This document shows, in pieces, positions 7,376-12,811 of a stretch of 12,811 bases of DNA. The position numbers were made by a program, and so were the translations under genes. Positions within the stretch are counted from its first letter, which is position 1. Each line of letters opens with the position of its first letter. The notes below the pieces were generated by a model, which worked only from the letters and a program-made list of their open reading frames with translations, made no database searches and was not told where the DNA came from. The stretch lies in the NCBI GenBank assembly GCA_903825065.1, contig CAIJZG010000313.1, forward strand, positions 1 through 12,811. Reading direction: 5' to 3'. This stretch comes from an uncultured Bacteroidota bacterium (GTDB lineage Bacteria > Bacteroidota > Bacteroidia > Chitinophagales > Chitinophagaceae).

Positions 7376-8437
7376 ATGAAAGCGATTTTTAAATCAATTA
7401 GCAAGACCCTAATTGCAGCAACCATGATTATTGGTTTTGCATCAAATGCAAAGGCACAAGACGACAAAACATTGTTAGGTGCAGGTGCAACTTTCCCTTA
7501 TCCTTTGTATTCTAAATTGTTTTCTGAATACAATGCTAAAACTGGAATTCAAGTAAACTATCAGTCTATTGGTTCTGGTGGTGGTATTTTACAGTTAACG
7601 AATAAAACAGTTGACTTTGGTGCATCTGATGGACCAATGAATGCTGATCAAACAACAAAAATTGGTGCTCCAGTTTTACATATACCTATCGTTTCAGGAG
7701 CTGTTGTTATTACCTATAATTTACCTGGTGATAACAATGGGATCGTTTTAACACCAGATGTTATTGCTGATATCTTTTTAGGTAAGATCACTTCATGGAG
7801 TGATCCAAGAATTGTTTCTAAAAATAAAGGTGTAAAGATTCCCGCTTTGCCAATATTAGTAGCTCACCGTTCAGACGGAAGTGGTACAACTGCGATATTT
7901 ACTAGTTACTTATCTAAAGTTAGTCCTGATTGGTTGGCTAAAGTTGGACAAGGTGGTGCAGTTAACTGGCCTGCCGGTTTAGGTGGAAAAGGTAATGAAG
8001 GTGTATCAGGTTTAGTAAAACAAACGCCAGGTGCTATTGGTTATGTAGAGTTGATCTATGCTTTACAAAACAAAATGGACTATGCTAAAGTGGTAAATAA
8101 AAAAGGAAAAACAATTTTACCTTCTATTGCATCAGTTACTGCTGCTGGAAATATAAAATTACCGGAAGATTCAAAAGTATTTTTGACTGATACAGAAGCT
8201 GCTGATGGTTATTCCATTGCAGGTCTTACTTGGCAGATCATTTATAAAGAACAGAACTATAATGGACGTTCATTAGAGAGAGCAAAAAAATTATTAAATC
8301 TTATTTGGTGGAATATCCACGAAGGTCAACAATTTGCAGCTCCTTTAAACTATGCACCTTTATCTAAAGAAGCATTAAAAACTGCAGAAAAAATCATTAA
8401 GACTGCAACTTATAATGGCAAAGCAATTTTGAAATAG
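7376..8437 (+). CDS. pstS: Periplasmic phosphate-binding protein PstS
   Basis: 353 residues from ATG 7376. An in-frame ATG at 7334 would overlap the porin gene and put 14 extra residues before the signal peptide (about 1-28, ending NAKAQ), so it is rejected. The phosphate-ligand segments of the family are all present: GAGATFPYPLY (T39), SIGSGGG (S67), FGASDGP (D85) and HRSDGSGTT (R165, S169, G170, T171), spaced as in the E. coli protein. The protein captures inorganic phosphate in the periplasm and passes it to the PstC-PstA channel. The mature protein starts with Asp right after AQ, with no lipobox Cys, so it should be soluble. It sits between the porin and pstC and is followed by a stable hairpin rather than by a terminator. 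Confidence 0.96.
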   Translation: MKAIFKSISKTLIAATMIIGFASNAKAQDDKTLLGAGATFPYPLYSKLFSEYNAKTGIQVNYQSIGSGGGILQLTNKTVDFGASDGPMNADQTTKIGAPVLHIPIVSGAVVITYNLPGDNNGIVLTPDVIADIFLGKITSWSDPRIVSKNKGVKIPALPILVAHRSDGSGTTAIFTSYLSKVSPDWLAKVGQGGAVNWPAGLGGKGNEGVSGLVKQTPGAIGYVELIYALQNKMDYAKVVNKKGKTILPSIASVTAAGNIKLPEDSKVFLTDTEAADGYSIAGLTWQIIYKEQNYNGRSLERAKKLLNLIWWNIHEGQQFAAPLNYAPLSKEALKTAEKIIKTATYNGKAILK

Positions 8438-8476
8438 ATTATTGATAAGTAACACTTATATAAACTTTCAATTAAC

Positions 8477-8509
8477 AATTACCTGTACAGTTATACTGTA
8501 TAGGTAATT
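8477..8509 (+). promoter_or_regulatory. Intercistronic hairpin between pstS and pstC
   Basis: AATTACCTGTACAG (8477-8490) pairs with CTGTATAGGTAATT (8496-8509): 14 pairs with one G-U, and a 5-base loop TTATA. No T tract follows, so it is not a standard terminator. It ends 15 bases before the pstC start codon. Such hairpins after genes for abundant binding proteins often protect the upstream message from 3' decay or reduce downstream expression, giving more PstS than permease. Confidence 0.75.
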
Positions 8510-8524
8510 CTATATATTAGCATT

Positions 8525-9436
8525 ATGGAAGATTTAACAATCGCCAGTAAGAAAGCCTATAATAAAAAAATAGGCATGGAAGTACTATTTACTAGAACAC
8601 TCATTATTGTAGCATTGTTGTTGATAGTATTGGTATTGGGGATTATGACAACATTGATCATTGAATCAATACCCTCCATGAAATCTTTGGGCTTTAAGTT
8701 TTTATGGAGTAAAACCTGGGATCCAGTTAATAATATTTATGGAGGCTATCCTTTTTTATTAGGAACAGTTCTCACATCTTTTATTGCATTGGCAATATCA
8801 ATTCCTTTTTCTTTTGCAATTGCAGTTTATTTAGGCGAGTATAATTCAAAAGGCTGGCTTTCAAATTTGCTAAAAAATATTGTTGAACTAATTGCTGCCG
8901 TGCCTTCTGTCATTTACGGTTTTTGGGGTTTGCTTGTATTAGTTCCAATTGTTAGAGATTTTGAAACTAAGTTTAATATCTTACCATATGGGATTGGTAT
9001 TTTTACTGCATCCATAATTCTATCCATCATGATTATTCCCTATGCTGCTTCAATGGGTAGAGAATTAATTAAAATGGTTCCATCAAATTTAAAAGAAGGA
9101 GCTTATTCTTTGGGTGCCACCAGATTTGAAGTAATCAAATCAGTAATTTTTCCTTATACAAAGTCCGGGTTGTTTGCAGGTGTATTATTGTCTTTAGGCA
9201 GAGCACTTGGCGAAACAATGGCTGTTACAATGGTAATAGGAAATACCTCATTAATTCCTACTAGTATCTTTTCTCCTGGTAACACCATGGCTAGCGTTAT
9301 AGCCAATGAGTTTACAGAGGCAGATCACACACTTTATTTATCCGCCTTAATTGAGTTGGGTTTATTTTTATTTTGTGTAACCGTTGTTATCAATATCATT
9401 GGTAAGTTCATTATCAATAAATTTTCAAATAATTAA
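8525..9436 (+). CDS. pstC: Phosphate ABC transporter permease PstC
   Basis: 303 residues, within the usual size for PstC. A cytosolic N-terminal tail of about 20 residues precedes six hydrophobic segments (roughly 23-47, 76-103, 119-142, 155-178, 213-238 and 272-296). The cytosolic EAA loop that contacts the ATPase is visible at about 189-210 (LKEGAYSLGATRFEVIKSVI), followed by GRALGETMAVTMVIGN, a highly conserved PstC/PstA signature. It forms the inner-membrane channel with PstA, driven by PstB. The start ATG at 8525 is the first in frame after the hairpin. Its stop TAA (9434-9436) is four bases before pstA, indicating one transcript and probable coupling. Confidence 0.96.
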   Translation: MEDLTIASKKAYNKKIGMEVLFTRTLIIVALLLIVLVLGIMTTLIIESIPSMKSLGFKFLWSKTWDPVNNIYGGYPFLLGTVLTSFIALAISIPFSFAIAVYLGEYNSKGWLSNLLKNIVELIAAVPSVIYGFWGLLVLVPIVRDFETKFNILPYGIGIFTASIILSIMIIPYAASMGRELIKMVPSNLKEGAYSLGATRFEVIKSVIFPYTKSGLFAGVLLSLGRALGETMAVTMVIGNTSLIPTSIFSPGNTMASVIANEFTEADHTLYLSALIELGLFLFCVTVVINIIGKFIINKFSNN

Positions 9437-9440
9437 TGCT

Positions 9441-10286
9441 ATGCAAGCTCATATAAAATTTCGGGTGGCAAAAAGTAAAGCGGCAGAAATAATTTTGATT
9501 GTGCTGGCTTTTTTTGTAACAGCTCCTTTATTATTTATTATATATTATATTTTTCAAAAAGGAATTAAAGTAATCAGTTGGAATTTTTTAACACAATTAC
9601 CAAAACCAGTTGGAGAAGTTGGTGGAGGAATAGTAAATGCTTTAGTGGGAACTGGACTGATTGTTCTTTATGCATCAATCATGGCTATCCCAATTGGCAT
9701 TTTGTGTGGCATCTATTTAAGTGAACACAAATCTTCAAAACTCGCCTATTTTAGTAGGCTTTGTGTAGATGTTTTGCAAGGGGTGCCGTCTATTGTAATT
9801 GGTATAGTAGTGTACTTCTGGATAGTAAAGCCACTTCACACTTTCTCAGCAATTTCAGGTAGTGTTGCATTAGCCATTATGATGCTTCCAATTATTATTA
9901 AATCTACAGAAGAAACTTTAAAGCTTTTACCTGCATCGTTAAAAGAAGCAGCTATTGCTTTAGCTATCCCTTATCACCGTGTTATTACCAAAGTGTTGTT
10001 GCCTTGTGGTATCAGTGGAATTCTATCTGGTATCATTTTGTCTGTTGCGCGTATTGCCGGTGAAACAGCTCCACTTCTGTTTACTGCATTTGGAAATCCT
10101 TATTTAAATACAAGCATGTTGAAACCTATGCAAAGTTTACCTTTGCTGATATTTAATTATGCTACTAGTCCTTACGATGAGTGGCACGATTTAGCATGGG
10201 GTGCAGCATTAATATTATTATTTACCGTGTTGCTTTTAAATATCATTACTAAGTTAACAACCAGAAAATGGAACGTACAATTATAA
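9441..10286 (+). CDS. pstA: Phosphate ABC transporter permease PstA
   Basis: 281 residues from ATG 9441, four bases after the pstC stop. An in-frame ATG at 9384 lies inside pstC and is rejected. Six membrane segments are visible (about 15-38, 65-93, 108-130, 137-155, 190-215 and 250-270). The EAA loop lies at about 167-188 (SLKEAAIALAIPYHRVITKV) and is followed by RIAGETAPLLFTAFGN, the hallmark of PstA. It pairs with PstC to form the phosphate channel. The last 19 bases overlap the start of pstB, a tight arrangement that should keep the subunits in fixed proportion. Confidence 0.96.
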   Translation: MQAHIKFRVAKSKAAEIILIVLAFFVTAPLLFIIYYIFQKGIKVISWNFLTQLPKPVGEVGGGIVNALVGTGLIVLYASIMAIPIGILCGIYLSEHKSSKLAYFSRLCVDVLQGVPSIVIGIVVYFWIVKPLHTFSAISGSVALAIMMLPIIIKSTEETLKLLPASLKEAAIALAIPYHRVITKVLLPCGISGILSGIILSVARIAGETAPLLFTAFGNPYLNTSMLKPMQSLPLLIFNYATSPYDEWHDLAWGAALILLFTVLLLNIITKLTTRKWNVQL

Positions 10287-11026
10287 AAAGCGAAAATTTT
10301 AATGCTTATTTTGGCAACAATCATGTTGTTAAAAACGTGAATATCGAAATAGAAAGAAATAAAGTCATTGCAGTAATGGGTCCTTCTGGTTGTGGTAAAA
10401 CAACTTATTTGAGATGCATTAATCGATTACATGAATTAATTGAAGGTGCAAGATGTGATGGTAAGATGCTTTTAAATGGACAAGATGTTTATAGTATGCA
10501 TCCTATTTTTACAAGATTGAAAATAGGGATGGTATTTCAAAGACCCAACCCATTTCCGAACCTAAGTATCTATGACAATGTAATTGCTGGTTATGTTTTG
10601 AATGGTATCAAAATGAGTAAGTCTGATAAGAATGATATTGTAGAAAAGTCTTTAACTAGTGCTGCATTATGGAAAGAAGTAAAAGATTCTCTCCATAAAA
10701 AAGGTACTTTTTTGTCTGGAGGACAACAACAACGTCTTTGTATTGCACGTGCTATAGCCATGGAGCCCGAAGTTTTATTGTTAGATGAGCCCACGTCGGC
10801 ATTAGATCCAATTTCTACCTCTAGTATTGAGGAACTTTTAAAAGAGTTAAAGAATAATTTTACTTTGATTATTGTAACGCATAATATGCAACAAGCTGCA
10901 AGGGTAAGTGATAAAACAGCTTTCTTCTATATGGGAGAATTAGTTGAATATGATGATACCAAAAAAATGTTCACCAATCCGGATGATATTCGAACACAAA
11001 ATTATATTACCGGAAGATTTAGTTAA
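10268..11026 (+). CDS. pstB: Phosphate ABC transporter ATP-binding protein PstB
   Basis: 252 residues, the normal PstB length. Walker A is GPSGCGKTT (about 38-46), the Q-loop is at Q91 in VFQRPNPFP (a PstB-specific motif), the ABC signature LSGGQQQR at about 149-156, Walker B VLLLDEPTSALDP at about 169-181, and the switch histidine H205 in IIVTHNMQQA. All catalytic elements are intact. It powers phosphate import through PstC-PstA. The start ATG at 10268 lies inside the end of pstA; a later start would cut off MERTIIKSENFNAYFG, which belongs to the conserved N-terminal strand and A-loop region, so the overlapping start is right. phoU follows after 31 bases. Confidence 0.97.
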   Translation: MERTIIKSENFNAYFGNNHVVKNVNIEIERNKVIAVMGPSGCGKTTYLRCINRLHELIEGARCDGKMLLNGQDVYSMHPIFTRLKIGMVFQRPNPFPNLSIYDNVIAGYVLNGIKMSKSDKNDIVEKSLTSAALWKEVKDSLHKKGTFLSGGQQQRLCIARAIAMEPEVLLLDEPTSALDPISTSSIEELLKELKNNFTLIIVTHNMQQAARVSDKTAFFYMGELVEYDDTKKMFTNPDDIRTQNYITGRFS

Positions 11027-11057
11027 TTTAATGTGATCAATTTAATACGAAATACTT

Positions 11058-11720
11058 ATGACACAATTTGAAACAGAAATAGAAGAACTTCGCGAAGAGG
11101 TAAAAAAAATGTGGAAATTGGTTCGCTCGCAGTTAACAAAAACCTTGGATGCGCTTGTGAATTTCGACAAAGATTTAGCTAGAGAAATTTTAGTTAAGGA
11201 AAAAAGAGTAAATGGATATGAGCTCAAGATAGATCTTGATTGTGAAAATATTTTTGCGATTTATCAGCCTGTTGCAATTGATCTTCGTTTTTTATTAGCT
11301 GTTTTAAAAATCAATTCCAATATTGAAAGAATTGGAGATATCGCTGAAGGGATAGCCAAATATATCATTGATACAGATACCGTATTTAGTGAAGAGCTAT
11401 CAAAAGAAACTCGGGTATTAGAAATGTTCCATGAATCAATTGTCATGTTTGATGATACTTTTACTTCTTTTGATAATGAAGATACTGCCATTGCACGCGC
11501 TGTTTTTAAGAAAGACGAATTTTTAGATAAAATCAATAGATCAGCAAATGAAAATGTAGAGAGCTATATCAAAAAAAATCCAGAAGATATCAATCAGGCT
11601 TTATATGCATTATCGATCATACGTAAGCTAGAGCGCATAGGAGATCAGTCTAAAAATATAGCAGAAGAAATCATCTTTTACCTAGAAGCGAAAGTTCTTA
11701 AACACAGTAAGAAGAATTAA
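11058..11720 (+). CDS. phoU: Phosphate signalling protein PhoU
   Basis: 220 residues, the usual length. PhoU is a cytosolic all-helical protein made of two three-helix bundles, each carrying a metal-binding E-x-x-x-D motif; both are visible as NIERIGD (E90, D94) and KLERIGD (E192, D196), about 100 residues apart as expected. The protein mediates between the Pst transporter and the PhoR/PhoB sensor system and damps phosphate uptake when phosphate is plentiful. It is the last gene of the operon; the partner histidine kinase and response regulator are not in this window. The first helix (EIEELREEVKKMW) is strongly amphipathic. The start has no visible strong ribosome-binding site. Confidence 0.95.
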   Translation: MTQFETEIEELREEVKKMWKLVRSQLTKTLDALVNFDKDLAREILVKEKRVNGYELKIDLDCENIFAIYQPVAIDLRFLLAVLKINSNIERIGDIAEGIAKYIIDTDTVFSEELSKETRVLEMFHESIVMFDDTFTSFDNEDTAIARAVFKKDEFLDKINRSANENVESYIKKNPEDINQALYALSIIRKLERIGDQSKNIAEEIIFYLEAKVLKHSKKN

Positions 11721-11727
11721 GAAATAA

Positions 11728-11772
11728 GATAAGAGATAAGAGATAAGAGTGAAGAAAAGATAAGAGATAACA
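11728..11772. repeat. GATAAGA heptamer tandem repeat in a convergent intergenic gap
   Basis: Three exact head-to-tail GATAAGA units (11728-11748), ten other bases, then one exact and one imperfect unit (11759-11772). The purine-rich tract lies just after phoU. Downstream, TTCACTTTTCACT and ACTCTTA (11800-11806) can pair in part with the tract (TAAGAGT at 11744-11750), so the RNA could fold loosely and end transcripts, but no clean stem with a T run exists. Confidence 0.7.
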
Positions 11773-11814
11773 GCTGAAAAATTTCACTTTTCACTAGTAA
11801 CTCTTAGTTGGATT

Positions 11815-12276
11815 TTACCAATTATTCATCTGCCCTTCTACAACTCGCTCGGGCTCTTCTATGGGGTTTGATTTCCAGTCTTCTTCGTAGGATACAAACC
11901 AACCCAACCAAAGGGTTCTGGAAAGCCTCATCAATATTGGTTGAACAATGATAAGTAATGTTATATTGGTTGCCATCCAGTATAACATTCTGTCATCATC
12001 AACGGAGAAAGTCATACCGATTAAAACTTTCCAGGCTATAAATGTGGCTACTGAAAATGCAACAGATAAACCATAACTCACATAACCTGTACCATAATAA
12101 AAACCAACTTCAATTTCAGTAGCCTGACCACAAGAGGGACACTCTTTGTTCATCTCCATGTTATTCTTAAAGTTGTAGGGATTGTTATGTTTGTACAATT
12201 TGCCTTCTCTACAACGAGGACATTTATTGCTAAAAATGCTTAGGATATATTGAGGGAAAGATTTTTTTGAAGCCAT
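11815..12276 (-). CDS. DUF983 membrane protein with N-terminal zinc ribbon
   Basis: 153 residues from ATG 12276. A TTG at 12321 would add 15 residues and is rejected. The N-terminal part carries two Cys pairs (CPRCREGKLY and CPSCG) about 30 residues apart that can bind one zinc, then EVGFYYGTGYVSYGL, and two to three membrane helices (about residues 60-85 and 93-118). C-P-x-C, the second C-P-x-C and the GxxYG-type stretch are the pattern of DUF983, a Bacteroidota/Proteobacteria inner-membrane family with no firm function. It is the third gene of the minus-strand set with rhodanese and DUF2892, 38 bases after the latter. Confidence 0.85.
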   Translation of the reverse strand: MASKKSFPQYILSIFSNKCPRCREGKLYKHNNPYNFKNNMEMNKECPSCGQATEIEVGFYYGTGYVSYGLSVAFSVATFIAWKVLIGMTFSVDDDRMLYWMATNITLLIIVQPILMRLSRTLWLGWFVSYEEDWKSNPIEEPERVVEGQMNNW

Positions 12277-12314
12277 TTTATTCAATTTCGAAGTGCAAAT
12301 TACTCTTTTAAAAA

Positions 12315-12500
12315 TTAGCAATGGTCATTATACCCACAACCTGTTTTAGTGAAAGCTGCAATTATTCCTATTATAATAATCGCAGAACCGAAAAGTCCTG
12401 GTAACCAGTCTTTAAATTGAATGGCAATAATGATAAAGCAAAGGCCAAAAATTGTGCGAATTAATAAAGCCCAATCCATTTTAAATTGCCATCTTTTCAT
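12315..12500 (-). CDS. Small DUF2892-like (YgaP-type) inner-membrane protein
   Basis: 61 residues from ATG 12500. A start at 12530 would lie inside the rhodanese gene and is not needed. Two hydrophobic hairpin helices are seen (LLIRTIFGLCFIIIAIQF and LFGSAIIIIGIIAAFTK), separated by the turn KDWLPG, and the C terminus ends GCGYNDHC. In YgaP-type proteins the same membrane hairpin and Cys-containing tail are fused behind a rhodanese domain; here they are a separate gene whose ATG overlaps the rhodanese stop as TAATG. The likely role is anchoring or exporting sulfur species handled by the rhodanese. A second possible start is at 12479 (MDWALLI). Confidence 0.8.
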   Translation of the reverse strand: MKRWQFKMDWALLIRTIFGLCFIIIAIQFKDWLPGLFGSAIIIIGIIAAFTKTGCGYNDHC

Positions 12501-12811
12501 TATCTCAGTTTTGATTGTAAAGAATGCCATCCACCACCATTGACAGCATCAATACCCGCATTTTTTAAAATGGTAGTTGCCATACTGCTTCTTCCACCAC
12601 TTGCACAACAAGCAATAATCGGCTTGTTTTTCTTTTTTACCTCATTAATCTTTTGTTGCAAAATTTGCAAAGGAATATTTTGTGATTGAGGAATATGCCC
12701 CGATTTAAATTCCTCATGAGTTCGCACATCAATAATTACTGCACCATTATGCAACATCTCCTTAAAATCAACGGATGGTCCGCCTCCGAATAAATTACTA
12801 AAAAATCCCAT
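12500..12811 (-). CDS. Single-domain rhodanese-like sulfurtransferase
   Basis: 103 residues; the start codon is the last three bases of the window (12809-12811), so the upstream region is not seen, but the start is credible (MGFFSNLFGGGPSVDF). One rhodanese domain: VIIDVRTHEEFKSGHIPQS is the CH2A/CH2B-type entry motif, and the active-site loop reads CCASGGRS, with catalytic Cys at residue 69 (C-x4-R, R74). Such proteins move sulfane sulfur (persulfide) from donors to acceptors. The stop TAA overlaps the next ATG by one base (TAATG), so the DUF2892-like peptide is translated in step with it, re-creating a YgaP-like unit. Confidence 0.93.
   Translation of the reverse strand: MGFFSNLFGGGPSVDFKEMLHNGAVIIDVRTHEEFKSGHIPQSQNIPLQILQQKINEVKKKNKPIIACCASGGRSSMATTILKNAGIDAVNGGGWHSLQSKLR

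Noticed and set aside
10591..10794. Minus-strand open frame inside pstB
   Set aside because: Shadow of the strongly conserved PstB reading frame; no protein-like features of its own.
11728..11772. Possible CRISPR-like array
   Set aside because: Units are 7 bases with no spacers of regular length; a simple tandem repeat.
12277..12321. TTG start extending the DUF983 protein by 15 residues
   Set aside because: MASKKSFPQYI at 12276 is a normal start, and the extension overlaps the end of the neighbouring gene.

Overview
The window looks like Bacteroidota chromosome, probably Chitinophagaceae/Sphingobacteriia-like. It is AT-rich, ribosome-binding sites are mostly weak or absent, and it carries outer-membrane proteins typical of that phylum: a carboxypeptidase-regulatory/plug/OMP_b-brl_3 barrel, short signal peptides ending in AQ, and a split rhodanese/DUF2892 pair. 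The exact genus cannot be told from the sequence alone. The first ~430 bases do not fit the rest (see below).

Left end (1-1516): a minus-strand open frame (1 to about 438) encodes a very acidic Asn/Asp/Glu-rich linker followed by membrane segments like the second half of a Major Facilitator protein. It has no start in the window and meets, at about 425-440, a plus-strand right-handed beta-helix protein that has lost its 5' end and carries an in-frame TAA (739-741). Both genes are interrupted at the same place, so this is a rearrangement or assembly-chimera junction. A clear intrinsic terminator closes the beta-helix gene.

Middle (1530-5669): a secreted purple-acid-phosphatase-like metallophosphoesterase with all expected metal ligands, its terminator, a single-TM small protein that starts almost on top of that terminator, and, convergently, a large outer-membrane beta-barrel protein of the TonB-receptor-like type. 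A ~380-base non-coding region with several dyads and a 22-23 base repeated motif separates this barrel gene from the divergent phosphate operon.

Phosphate operon (6049-11720): outer-membrane porin-like protein, pstS, pstC, pstA, pstB, phoU. Together these give a complete path for inorganic phosphate: outer-membrane pore, periplasmic binding protein, two permease subunits, ATPase and the PhoU regulator. With the nearby secreted phosphatase the region reads as a phosphate-acquisition island; no phoB/phoR pair lies in the window. A 14-bp hairpin between pstS and pstC probably sets the ratio of binding protein to permease.

Right end (11815-12811): three minus-strand genes, in transcription order rhodanese, DUF2892-like membrane peptide (TAATG-coupled), and DUF983 zinc-ribbon membrane protein. 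A GATAAGA heptamer repeat lies in the convergent gap after phoU.

I see no CRISPR array, tRNA, rRNA or insertion sequence. The pst system is ordinary in content; the points most worth checking are the junction near 430, the nonsense codon at 739, the pstS-pstC hairpin, and the dyad-rich control region before the porin.
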